Origin: Cyclospora cayetanensis
Lineage: Eukaryota > Apicomplexa > Conoidasida > Eucoccidiorida > Eimeriidae
DNA length: 64,000 nt
Assembly (NCBI RefSeq): GCF_002999335.1
Contig: NW_020312056.1
Location: 62,001-126,000, forward strand
Direction of reading: 5' to 3'
Part shown: in pieces, positions 1 through 11,429 of the stretch
How the letters are laid out: every line of letters begins with the position of its first letter
How positions within the stretch are numbered: position 1 is the first letter of the stretch
Made by a program: the position numbers and the translations under genes
The notes under the pieces: model-generated
The model's database searches: none
Seen by the model: the letters and a program-made list of their open reading frames with translations, nothing else
What the model was told of the DNA's origin: nothing

Positions 1-1
1 T

Positions 2-199
2 GCTGCTAGCACTCTGAAGAAGGTCGGCGCTGCTGATAGCAGCACCGACTTTCCCAACAACTTGCCCAGGGCTGCCTCCCGCGACTTCTGGGGGCAGAGA
101 GGGCCCCTCATTCTCTTCGGAAAGCTGCAGGGTGGAAAGCGCATGCTCTGGAGTGCGGTAGAAGGCATTTTGCCGAGGATATCTAAAGGCGAAGGCTGA
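2..199 (+). CDS. 3'-terminal exon of a truncated gene
   Basis: An open frame runs from the window edge to TGA at 197-199 and gives 65 residues of ordinary composition (Lys, Arg, Asp, aromatic residues), unlike the low-complexity shadows nearby. It includes the stretch DFWGQRGPLILFGKLQGGK and ends ISKGEG. There is no start codon at its beginning, so it is read as the C-terminal exon of a gene lying mostly to the left. I do not recognise the family. The alternative is a chance open frame in GC-rich DNA. Confidence 0.4.
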   Translation, partial: AASTLKKVGAADSSTDFPNNLPRAASRDFWGQRGPLILFGKLQGGKRMLWSAVEGILPRISKGEG

Positions 200-1404
200 T
201 AGACACACGAACAACGGGGGTAACAGCAACAGACCCCAGGAGCCTCTGGGGGCCCCTGAAGCCCTCCGGAAGGCCCCTCTCATCTCCAAAACATAGAGAA
301 TTGCTGAATTTGACGCATACAAGGAAGAAGCTTCACGGCATTAGGCCTGGTTTGGGGGGCGAAGACACCCGGTACCTGACCGCAGGCCTAACAGGCCTTA
401 GAGGGTCTTGAGCTTGGGGGTTGAGTCATTCCCTTTGAAAGAAGGAGAAGAAACGTGGATGCAGCGAAATAATTGAAAAGAAAGTTCAAAGGGCTCATGT
501 ATTACGGCTTCTCCAGAAGCAGCAGCACTAGAGCCACGAATGGCGAGTAACGGTCTCCTACGATGCTGGAGCGCCAGAACGCAAGAGAGGCATCTGGAGT
601 TGTAGCTTCCTCCTGTGCACACGTTCCGCTTGTTTACTCCTCTTTCAGCCTAAAGAGCTTCCTGGAAAATAAGCTGAGGGCTTAGCAGGGGTAAGGGTTG
701 AGGCTTAGCATTTCACGGTTGCACGCTGATGTGCCGGCTTGAGCAAGCGAACACATGGCGTGGGCAGTTTCCTCACAGAAACAACGGGGCTTGTTTACAC
801 ATGCTTCCCCCACATAGGGCTTTCGAACAAAGAACTGAAGGCTCCAAAATTGAGGGCCTAGAGTGTAGCACTTGTCTTCTTGAATTTCAGTTGAGACGGG
901 CCCTGTCGCGAGGCCTGTGGCGCATGCGCCTCTGCGGGATGCCCTAGGGGCCTTTGGCTTGATTTCAGAGCACCTTGTGAATCATTGATTACTTTGGCTA
1001 AACGGATTACGAATGTAATGGGAATAGCAGTAAAATTACTGCCTAGCGCCTTAATCTCTTTTCCAGTTACCCCAAAGGGGTCTCTGTAGGGAGTTCCGCA
1101 GTAGCCGTGGCGCTGTAAGTGCTCCTTTTCGTCCTAAAACACGAAACTCTATGGTTCGCATCATCCTTTCTACACCGCATACTTTGTTGTGGCAGACCAA
1201 TGGAGGGGCGCTGGATGGGAGGCGCATCAGGAGCGCCCCCCCGTGCCTCTCCTTTGCACCAGAAACAGCCTCCATTCCAACAACAAAAGGACAGAGAAGG
1301 TGAGATGCGACAGACGCTGTGTGAATGGGGGAAGGGTGGGCTGCAATGGGGAACTCTCAGGGTAAGACCTCCGACGGAACCGTTTCTTGCATGTACACTG
1401 GGAG
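200..1404. other. Intergenic stretch without a supported gene
   Basis: I see only short overlapping open frames with Cys/Arg/Leu-rich translations, no splice-linked exons and no repeat array. It would hold the 3' end of the truncated gene and the promoter of the gene starting at 1405. Confidence 0.5.
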
Positions 1405-2946
1405 ATGAATAATACTACGGCCATTGCGGCTAAATCCTCCATCCTAGATACTTGGTTCCCAAGCCGGTCCCGTTTCCAGCTTACTCTTGCAGATTTCGAC
1501 CAGTTCAGTGCTCCCAAGAGGGTCTCATTGGACGAAACGTGAGAATTAGGGAGATGGGCATGCTGTTGTTGCAGGACGCGACAGCAAAACAGCACCGGCT
1601 TCGAACACCCCAACGAGTGCTTCCTCAGGCAAAGGGGGCCCACAAAGTGGCTCCTCAGGGGCCCCCCGAGGCACCCATGCCACAGGCAGTAAGAAACCCC
1701 CAGCGGCTGCTCCCGCCGAAGCACATGCACCAGCTCCCAGGGGGAGAGGCACCGGCAACACTGGCGCCTCAGCTGCCAGCGGCAGTAGCAGTAGCAGCGG
1801 AGGCTCAACGGCTACCAGCAGCAGCAGCAGCAGGGCGCCGGTACAGCAGCTCCCTCTGCAGACAGAGGAAGAGTTTCTACGGGGGTGTGGTTTCCAAGCT
1901 ATTTGGAGCGAGCACTTTGAGGTTTCAGGCCTCATGAGCGCAGCAGTCAAGCTATGCAAGTAGGATGCCGCCACAAATCTCAAACAATAGGGCCTAGCTT
2001 TTCTGAATGGCGGCAGCAACAGCAGTTGAGGGAGCATTTTCCTTTTTTCCACCTCCCTTGCTGGCTATTGCGGCAACTAAACCAGCATCTTTTTGTTGCA
2101 CATCCGTTAAGTGAGAAGGTGGCCCTCACGTGGATTGCGGCGCTATGTTGGATCAATCTTTGTGCGCGTTTCAGTTTCGTTTTTAGATCGTGTGTTCTCG
2201 AGCTCAGGGCTTTTCCGGTATCCCTTGCGTTTTCTCGTTTGACGTTACTTGTTTCATGTATTGTGTGTGTGCTTTGCTGCTTTCTTTCCTAGGCTGGCTC
2301 CAACAGAGGGGGATGAGGAGTGGAACGAGGCTTTGTTGGGATTTCACCAAATGCTTGGGCTGTGCAGGGCCAGGTTAGGCCGGCATCTTTGTCTGCTACA
2401 GTCTAGACTGCAGGACGTGCAAGATGTGCTGCAAATGGAAGAAGAGATACAGAGTCGAATAAAGCTGGTGAGTGCATAGAGGCATGCTTTCTAGCGTAGG
2501 GGTAAGGGTTTGTGTGTGTCACATCCAAGAGCTGCGCTTCAAGGGTATAGTAGCTGCCTTGAGGGTCTTCGCGATTTCGCCACGGCGCACCAGCTAGGAT
2601 GTGCGGTTGAGGTGCTAACATCTGAAGTTGGAAAATAATGTGGAGTTGTTGGTGTATGCAGCTGAAGAGTGGAATCGGAATCGCTCGTGATGAACTATCG
2701 GTTGTGAAGATGATGAAAACACGGCGAGAGGAGCTGGATGCAAAATGTTCACAAGTCTTGGAACAGCCCTGCTTGAGAGAAACAACAAAACTGGAGCGTC
2801 AAGAGGAGGAGCGGAGAAGAAAGGCTGCAAGTGCCTCTCAGAACATCGCAGAGCAAATCACAGTGAAGAAACGACAAGTGGAAGCCGCGATTAAAGCATC
2901 GGAGGATCTGTTGGAGCAACGGGCAGTAGAAGCCGTTGCAGAATGA
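1405..2946 (+). CDS. Hypothetical coiled-coil protein, 4 exons, 322 aa
   Basis: Proposed exons are 1405-1538, 1585-1959, 2293-2467 and 2662-2946. Donors at the first three ends read GTGAGA, GTAGGA and GTGAGT, acceptors end in AG, and phases agree (2, 2, 0). The ATG at 1405 opens MNNTTAIAAKSSILDTWF. Residues about 45-140 are a Ser/Ala/Pro/Gly-rich disordered linker. Residues about 150-322 are helical and charged, with heptad-like LQSRLQDVQDVLQMEEEIQSR and LERQEEERRRKAA stretches, suggesting a coiled coil. The TGA at 2944 is taken as the stop, but a cryptic donor just before it could extend the protein. No family is recognised; a structural or cytoskeletal role is only a guess from the coiled coil. 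The second acceptor (1584) was chosen because it alone keeps the downstream frame open. Confidence 0.5.
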
Positions 2947-3830
2947 AGCCGATTGTAGCATGCCAAACATGCCGCATTCCCATGCGCAGAATCATCTATT
3001 TACTTTTTTACCATTCTTTCGCTTGGAATTCTGGCCTATGCTGTGCCTTCCCAGTGCTCTCCGTCGTCGCATAGTTCTGTTCGTTTTTTCAATTTGCCGG
3101 AGCACGCTGGTTGCTTACTCTGCTTTAGAAGCACTTGGGCATTAGTAGCACCCTGCGAGTCACATAGCATGTGTTGCTGTTGAACCCTAGAGCCTTCACC
3201 CCAAAAACTTAAGCGCAAGGAACGTGAAAATGGGGCTGTTTCCCTCCGAACACCAAAGAAAAGGCTTCAACTAATGAAACCCCTTCGCTGAGCAGCGGCA
3301 AACAAATTTGCAACTTAGAACCACAAAAGTACTGGTGGATGTGAGAGGGCACTCGTTGACTCACGAATATTCCTTTATCATTGTATAGCACTTGCTAGGA
3401 TGTATGTACACCTACTTGTCAAGCTGCTCAAGTGTAAGTTTCTAATGAATTTAAATGCTAGGGCATGTGCAAAATGGAATTCAACTGCATTTTTGACAAT
3501 TCCATGATTCTCCCGTGCTGAACTATTTTTAGTCTAAAGCTGCTTGGAACCTAGATCGTTCGCGGTGTCTTGCATTCCTCCGTGTTTTCCGTTCCCCCGT
3601 CTGCGATTCTGGATGTAAAAAAGCCAAAGCAGTTGCTCCTTTTGTGTACTATCTTCCATATTTGGAAGATGCAAAAACTGGTGGTGGATGGTAATTGGCT
3701 TTTCTGCGCCATCATAGCTGCATCTCAGTTGGTTGGTGGCTGCTTTCGTTTTCATCATGAGGTAAGAGCTTTCATGTCCCTAATGTACAGCTGCATCTTG
3801 CATCTTTTTTGTCTAATTCCAAAATAACAG
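2947..3830. other. AT-richer intergenic region or long intron
   Basis: No convincing coding exon is visible. Open frames here are short and rich in Phe/Leu/Cys. It separates two + strand models and could be an intron if they form one gene. Confidence 0.4.
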
Positions 3831-4743
3831 GATGGTCTCGGCGCAGGAGTCCAGTAAGGCAACGAAAAACCGTGAAGTAGCGGCAACGGGATTACCAAAA
3901 GTTATATCAGAATGTTTTCCGGGGTTTGCTGCCTCTTCGCATTGAGGCGGCTTCGCGTTTCGCTTGTGCGGCGGTTGCTGGTGCCAATGGTATTGCTTTC
4001 TCTCTTTTACGAATTTAGTCAATTATACAACGCAATTCGCTGTAAGGCATCGCTCGTTCGCATCGGCTTTCCTGCTGTCGTGCTTCATTCATCATGCATT
4101 TCCTTCGTAGACGGGGCGAATATTCGATCATTCAAGCGCTTGTTCTGGGCAAGTCCATTCCTGCATATTGTTTTGTCTGAAGCCTATTTGAATGCATTAT
4201 TTGGTTCAGAATTGCGCGACTTTATGGAGCTGTAAGGGGAGTAATCGAATTTCTTGGACTGCACATGTGACGGATTGTTGCGTCGTGCAAAAACAGGCCT
4301 CGCCTCCTTCTGGTTTATTCAGCTTTGGAAGGTGCTACTGGAAGCCGAAATAGCCAAGTGTAAGGGGAAACAGCGGTACAAAAAAATAGCGATGGTCTAC
4401 GCACTTATTTTGCGATCGGCTTTTAGCAGCTAGAATTCCCGAAGCAGAAGAGAAGGCACAACAAGCCCCACCAACGTCAACAACGGTAAACTCTTGGTGT
4501 TTGCTTAAGTTTGTAATTACCACTGGATATGCAACAAAATACGGGTTCAAGGTGGAGGATGATAACCGGGAATACATAAAGTTACAGGGAAACCTCAAAG
4601 ATTCCGCAACGGTCACACACAGTGGCGCAGTTCTAGATTTCTTGAACAGTGTGCCAGAGAACAATGGCGCAGACTTTTTCGTTACCTCAGACGAAGAAAA
4701 TGACGAGCTACTGCTCAATTTCGGTCTAAGTGCGAACACCTAA
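3831..4743 (+). CDS. Possible small gene, acidic C-terminal exon
   Basis: Two plausible coding pieces are seen. An ATG at 3831 opens MVSAQESSKATKNREVAATG. A second exon starts near 4430, with several possible acceptors, and runs to TAA at 4741-4743. The second exon encodes a natural-looking segment with FVITTGYATKYGFKVEDD and the acidic end DFFVTSDEENDELLLNFGL. The junction between them is not resolved, and the second exon might instead belong to the 1405-2946 gene. The opposite strand is also open over 4335-4739 but gives a Ser/Phe-rich, less protein-like translation. Family unknown. Confidence 0.3.
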
Positions 4744-5220
4744 ATGCTTAAATTCGAGAGTTATGATTCACAATGGCGTAGCATGAGGGTTTTTGGCATG
4801 ATGTACACAATGCGTCGGGTATGGAGCGCATGGTTTTCGACTAGAACTAGTACTTGCGCTGGATCTGAATAGCGGTATTTAGGGAGTGTATCAAAGGCAA
4901 TGGTATTCTATCGCACTGGCACTTAGGGTTTCGTCGTGGTTTCTCTCAGGATTAAGCGGCTTTTGCTTGAAAGCGTTACCCCTTATCGCGTTAGTATTGA
5001 TGGAACCTATCCTGTACCGGCAGACTTTCCTCAACAAGTCTTTTGGCGGTAGCAAAAGGCTTGAAAACCCATCGAGGGTGGACCGTCATAGTCACTTGCT
5101 TCGCAGGAGCAATTACCACTATGAAGAGCTATTCAGCACCACTGCATGTAACCAGACACTTAGAAAGGAAAGCGAAGCTCTCGTCTTTCGGAGCTGTGAA
5201 TCCCTAGCTAGTTGCGTTCG
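4744..5220. other. Convergent intergenic gap
   Basis: This lies between the stop of the + strand model at 4743 and the stop of the - strand gene at 5221. It holds only short open frames and no repeats; expected to contain two 3' UTRs. Confidence 0.5.
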
Positions 5221-8200
5221 TTAACTAGCTAGTGTACTTGACAAGGAAGAGCACGACCGACTGACGACGTGAACTGCTTGTTTCGGGGGTTCGTGAAGAT
5301 GTTGCAGCCGCTTTTGTTGCAGAGAATTGCGGTGGCCGCTTTGAGGAGACGGACTTTTTGGTGTCTGTGGGGGGTTTCGCAGTGGCACCTTGAGTCGCTG
5401 TTGACGCAGCTCCGTTTGCTGCAGCTCATTTGAATAATGTGAACCGGACTGTGGAGTCTGTGATCTGGGAGTCATATCAGCGCTTTCCTCTCGAGGAGTT
5501 ATTGATGCTTCTTCTATTGCAGAGTATCCTGCTGCAGCTGGAATAGTAACAGAAGCAGCAGCAAGTGCCGCTGCCCCTGTTGCTCTACGCGGGAGCAGCG
5601 GGGACCCCTCTGTGTAGTACGCTGTATTGGTGAGACCACTGTTAAGTGATTCTAGCTGCAGTCGCTGCTGCTGCAACAGCAGCTCCTGCTTTTGATGACG
5701 TTGCTCCATATGCTGCAGTAGTAACTGCTGCTGCCGTTGCAGTTGTTGATCATCACTTGTGGGGATATTCGGCGTACCAGCCACTGCTGGACCAGTATGA
5801 GCCTGCCGCATCACTGCTCTGGTCGCAGCCGTAGTTCGTGGCTTGTGTTTACGGCAGTGGCAGCGACAGCAGCGCTCTTTCTTGCGCCGCTGCTGCTGTG
5901 TATGCTCTAAACGGGGACTGTTGGGGAAAGAGATCACCGGGCTATCGGGATGTATTGATGACTGAGATATGATATGGACCTCCTGTACGTCGTGGGTGCT
6001 GCTTCTGGAGCTACTGCAGCTACTATCACATTTTAAACGGCGGCAGTGACAGCCGCTGCTGGCGGTGTGGCAACGGATGCGGTGTACCTCCCGCTGTTGT
6101 TGCAAGGGGCTGCAAGCGCTACATGGTCGGGAAGTCATGGTAGCAGCCCGAAGCTGTGTAGCTAAAGGGGCATGTGGCAGCTGCAGCGCTGGTGGCTGCT
6201 CTTGGTGTTGTTGTTGCTGCTGAGGGCTCTGACGGGGACTCTGGTGTGTCGCACTCGGGCTCAAGAGTGACTGCAGATTGGCCTTGCAAAGGTTAACTCC
6301 CTGTGCTGCCGCAAGTGTACCTACAGTGTTGCTAGCAGCTCCAGCGGCAACTGTGCTGCATCTGCCCTGCTGCTGCAGCAGGGACCAGATCTCAGCCTGC
6401 GCTGTTTGCCGGGCTCTTGACACCCGTTCTTCTGCTGCTATAGTCTCCTGTTTCAAAGCCCCAAACAGTGCAGCAGCAAAGCGCATGCGACCAAAGGCGT
6501 CAAGCAACTGGAGCCGCCGATGGCCAGACACCCAAGTAGCAAGAGAAGCAAACGCAGCTATCCTGCTCAGCGCATGCCAAAACCCAGCGCACCTTGAACC
6601 GAAGTAGTTGAGGAACATTTAGGGCTGAAGCATTTGAAAAGGGCCTTCCCGCTTTCGTAGTGGTGTGTCAGGGTGCCACGCTTTTAATTATAGGGTACGG
6701 GGCTTACATCCTCTGATTTTGTTTTTCGGTGACGAGAATCCTGTGGTTGCTGCTGGCGACGGCTAACCGATGCATCTGCAGCAGGGCGCTGCAGCTAGCC
6801 AGGTGCTGTCGCGTGGGGGTTAGTATAAACGAATATTCTTTGTGCAGCCTCTGAGCCTGTTCAGCGACCTCCAGCTCCCTCCAGTCAGGAGGTAACAGCC
6901 TAGAAAACAGCAGAGGAGCAGCACATGAGAGCCACGCTATGGTCCCCTAACGCGTTCTAGATCGCAAAATTAGCTAAAGACTGCAGCCACGAGATTCCTA
7001 CAAGCTGCTCCCGCAACACCCAGTGCGCAGCCAGGCTTGCGGCTTCAAGCTGTTGTGTTTGCGGTGCCTGATGCTGCATTTGCTGCTGTAGCCGCAGCCG
7101 CGGCGCTTACTTGGGCAGCATCTGCACAGCCAGGTTCAGTAGCTGCGTTTCCGAGGGGCCTCCATTCCTTAATCGCATCATAGTATCCTGTTGCTGCTTT
7201 ACTGCTAGCCTTCTCAGCAGCTGCTGAAGTATCACACCACCTAAAGCAGCCTGAAGGGACAGCCCAAGCCACACGTGCAAATGCTGCCCGAATCTTGCAC
7301 ATTCAAGCCGCATTCATCCGGAGTCAGCATTCCGACAGAGGGCCTCGTAGCACCTATGCAACACACCCTGTACGGGAAGCCTTGAGCTTACTCCTCTTCT
7401 GATTTTGTATATTCTGAGTCTGTTTGCCTGGTGTAGCACCTGCCGCTGCATATCCTCCACAACCTCGGAAGCCAGACCACTTGAGGTGGGCAACCCCACC
7501 CGGGAGTCCACTTGAGCCTTTGAAGCGCACGCACCCTTAGCGCACACTGCTGACTCTTACGCTCTAAACTCCCGACAGTATCCCCCACCCTCTGAATTCG
7601 CGGTGCCAGGGGAACCCACGGACGGCCCCACTGGAGCCGTTCTCCTGTTTCTTCTTTCTCTGACTCGTGCATTAAACAGTTGGTTTATAGGCTAGGAGTT
7701 ACATGTTGCCTCTGAGCTGCATAGGCACAGAGGTTCTGCTGGGCTTCCTCAGCTTTTTGCTCCAGTCTTCGTAGCTGACACGTTTCTCGCAATACCTTTT
7801 TGTCCCATAGAGCCTTCAACTGGGGCTGCCTAAGCCGCAAAAGCCGCTCGCAAAGCCTGACAAACCTATACCACGAGCCTCCGTAGATCTAGGCCCTCCA
7901 AAGCTCACTCAAGTGCCAGACTGTTCAGTATTCTCATTTGAAAACTCCTGCAGGCATGCACAACTGACGCCACTGCCCTGAAACCTGAAGCGCTGGATCG
8001 CCAACCTTACTTGGTTTGAAGAAACCAGAAAGAAAAGGCGTCTCTTGCGAGCTCTGCAAGGATAGACCTTCTTAGGGTTTCCAGGCGGTGACAGCTGTCC
8101 AAGAGATACACCCGAAGCAGGTACGCCTGCGCATCGAAGCTACTGCGGTTGAGTTCATTGCTGCTGCTGCTGTGCTGAGAGGGGAGGGGGGGGTATCCCA

Positions 8201-9965
8201 GCACCTGAGGCTGCTGCAGCACCATCGGATTTTGCAAACGCTGCTGCAGAGGCAGCAACAGGGGCCCACTGATGCTCCGGCGTATGCCTGGTGTGCCAGT
8301 ATCTGCTGGTTGCACGGGTGACGCTGCTGCTGCAGGTGCATGCAGACGCATCGATTGCTGCAGTGGTGGCTGCGCCTGCTGTAAGGGACATAATGAAATT
8401 GTGTATTGTGGAAGCGGCTGCTGGTGCTGCTGCTGCCGCTGGAAATATCGCTGCGGCTGCTGGAGTTCTTGCTGTTGGAAGAGCAGTTGCTGCTGCTTCT
8501 GCGGCTGCCGCTCCTGCTGGTGCTGCAGAACTGACTGGCGCTCTGACAAGACTAAACCAGCGGGACCTAAGAACCTTGGGGGAACACTTGTTGCGAGTTG
8601 TCGCTTTTCCGCCTGTTGCCCAAGCTCATGCATCCTCTGCTGCTGATGCTGCATGAGCTGCCGTCGTTGCTGCTCTTCTTGTAGATGCTGTGGCTGTAGC
8701 TGGCGTCGCTGATCTTGCTGAAGCATCTGCCGCCGCAAAAGCTCCACAGCTAGCTTCTGCGAGCCGGAAGACAGTGGCGTGGCGGCCACCTCGGAAATCG
8801 GCGGCTGCTGCTGCTGTGGCTGCTCCTGCTGCTGGATTTGTTGCTTTACCGCATGCTGCTCCTTCTCCTGTTGCTGCTGCGCTGTGGGATATCCGGAGAT
8901 GTCTGCTGGCCTCTCCGCCGCTTCCTTAGGGAGGCAAGGCTGCAAAAGCACTGACTCATTAGGCGTCTGTTTCTTGTGCAGCAGCAGCTGCTGCTGGGCG
9001 GAGCCGGTAGCAGCAGCAGCTGCTGCACTGTGGCAGATCGATGCTGGAGTTTGGGGAACGCTACTGGCAGGGGAGGCCGAGCAAGTGGCGGTAAACGTCC
9101 CTTCAATCATCAGAGACTGCGGCTGTTGCGGATGGTGCTGAGGAGAGCTTTTGGTCAAAGGCGCTATCCCGCCATGTTTTCCGCCGTGATTAAGGAGCTG
9201 CCTGTAGACTTCATCGTGTCGTACATCTGCTTCGCTGCGGCTGGCAGCAGCAGGGGGGAGAGGTCCAACATGCTGCTCCTGTGGCCTCGGCTGCTCGTGC
9301 TGCTGTGGCTGCTGCTGTTGGTGCTTCAGACTACACTTCTGAATCGCTCGTTGGAGCGTTCGCTGCACTTCCTCAAGGCTGCTGTTGAGTGCTGCTGCTT
9401 TTTGTGCGTGTTTTGCTGCTGCACTTGCTGAGATTCCAGCTTTACCAGTATACGTGGAAGCCATGTACTTACCGCGTTGTTGTTGGGGCTGCTGCTTCTG
9501 CTGTTGGTGCTGTCGCTGTTGCCTTAGGAATTCTTGCGCGGCACTTGATCGTCTTCTTGGGAGATCCTTGGGGGATTCCGTTTGCCATGGCCGCTGCTGC
9601 CGCCTGATGTCAGCTGCTGTAGAGTTATCTGCCCGTCTTCGCGCCTGGCTCACAATGTAGCCTGGCTTTGGGGGGCTTTCAGGGGGCTGGCCATGAGGGC
9701 CCTCCCAACGCCAACTCTGGGTTTCCCATGGGTAAGAGTCTGACTCTCTTGAGCTTTCCTGTCCTCTCCCGTAGCTAGCTGCGCGGCTAGTTGTGCGACT
9801 CCCAGAGTAACTAGCAGCGGAGCTGGCTAGGTTGGCTGTCGGGTGACTGGTCGACTCATAGTGAGGCGGATAAAAGCTGTACTCGGTGGTGCTCTGGCCA
9901 TTGGAGAAGCCGGGAGGTTCCCAGGGGCCTCCTAAAGGTGGAGGACCCCTGGAAGGGTGCTGCAT
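5221..9965 (-). CDS. Large Gln-rich coiled-coil protein, 6 exons, 1302 aa
   Basis: Exons on the minus strand are 9965-8011, 7856-7703, 7517-7392, 7250-7111, 6899-6708 and 6562-5221. All introns are GT-AG with matching phases (2, 0, 0, 2, 2), and the sum is an exact 1303 codons with a TAA at 5221. The first exon (about 650 residues) opens MQHPSRGPPPLGGPWEPPGF and is dominated by Gln/Pro/Ser/Ala runs from CAG on the coding strand. The four middle exons are short, Leu/Arg/Gln-rich and strongly helical (for example LRRLEQKAEEAQQNL), typical of a coiled coil. The last exon starts IAAFASLATWVSGHRRLQLL and becomes Gln/Arg/Ser-rich again. No enzymatic motif is visible and I do not recognise the family. 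A scaffold or centrosome/cytoskeleton-type protein would fit, but that is inference. Confidence 0.7.
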
Positions 9966-11429
9966 TGCACGTGGCGCTCTTTTTGAGTCTGGTTCTAACG
10001 AGCGTCGATCTAAATTTTGGAATGGGGAGTCGGCAGTTGTCGCCGTAAGTCAAGAGGCACATACCGTAGGCGTGAGCGCGTGGAACTAGGGGAATTTGGC
10101 GACGGGTTTAGGAATAAAGAATTTCGGAACTGAGCTCTAGGGCTCGTGATTTGCGGGTTGGAGCTTAAGGCTGCTAGACTATGTGGGGGAGAGTAAACTC
10201 AGGAAGTCACGGCGAGCCTCCTAGGGCACTTGATCGATATGATTTTGCTATGTTGAAGCACATTGGGTAGCCGAGCTACGGGCTACAGTAAGCATGCAGA
10301 CTGGTCAGTAAAAGCGCTTTTACATATTTTCTTCAATATGGCGCAGCCTTGGGGTTTTTGTGTGTGTTTGGGGCTGCATCTGCTGCTCAGAAGCGGGCTT
10401 CGGTCTAAATCGTTAACTCTTGACTTTACAGCCTACTGCCGGATAGATGAGCGAGTGCATCATCTTCTACAGCCACAGAAGTGGGATCTTAAGCGGGAAT
10501 TTCGGAGTTGACGGCGGAGGACTATTGGGTGAAGGTTTTGTGCGCATCGTTTTCATGGAGGGGGGGCGACAGGACGTGACCCTCATGCCGACGGGCTCTC
10601 GACCGCACGGCTTTTGTTCAGGCGAGCGCAAGCCTTTGGCCGGAAATAGCCAACGCAATACGATCAAAACGGTATATAGCTTTTGTTTTCGCATTTACGA
10701 TATCAAAAATTGCGTTTTTGATCAGGAAGTTAAGGGTCACCTCGAGGGTTCAGGGTTGGGTGTGCGGGACCCTCACCCATGCCTGACAGACACTGCTTCG
10801 CTCTTCGCGCAACAGCGACAAGGCTCCAGAGAAATAGCCAAACTACAGGTGTTGGGTTTAAAATAAAGCTATTTAGAAGGCATTTATTGGACTCTACGCT
10901 TCAGCATACCTTCAATCAATGTGATTATTGCATCCCACCGAGGCCTCTGGCACAGAGTCCTGGGTTGGATGATTCACGGTGTATGAATGACGATTGAGGG
11001 GCTAGCCCCTGTCTGAACAGCTTAATTTATGTGTATTTGGGCTTCTAAGAGAGGGGCTGTGTGCCTGGAGCCTCCTCATTGTGCATCCCTTCAAATCTGC
11101 ATCACTGGAATTCAAAACGAAAAGGGGGCATATATGGAGGGATGGTGCTGGAGAGTGCGCTGCAATGGGCTTGTACCGCCGGCGCGGCCTTTGTTTTGGC
11201 CTCTCGGGTTTGGGGCTTAGCCTTGAGAAGCAACAATGAAGCTCCGCAACCCTTGTGGATGCAGGAAGACGAAGTAATCTCAAAGCTTCACCCTAGATCC
11301 ATGATCGCAACATAAAAGCATGCTCTAAAAGGTGCTCCCCCAAAGCCTCTCGTCCTAAGCTCCTTCGCGCGCGGGCTTCTGAGGATACATTTCATATCTT
11401 TTTCAGTGTTCCCGCTGTGACACCCCCTC
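9966..11429. other. Divergent promoter region, possible upstream exons of the TAF2-like gene
   Basis: This lies between the - strand start at 9965 and the first recognisable exon of the + strand TAF2-like gene. A moderately protein-like frame from about 10330 to 10863 could include a 5' exon, but I cannot link it by splice sites. Confidence 0.35.

Noticed and set aside
4335..4739. 134-codon minus-strand frame
   Set aside because: Ser/Phe/Leu-rich without domain features. The plus-strand reading has a more natural acidic composition.
8272..9660. Several Cys- or Ala-rich plus-strand frames of 70-150 codons
   Set aside because: They are antisense shadows of the CAG-rich first exon of the minus-strand gene 5221-9965.
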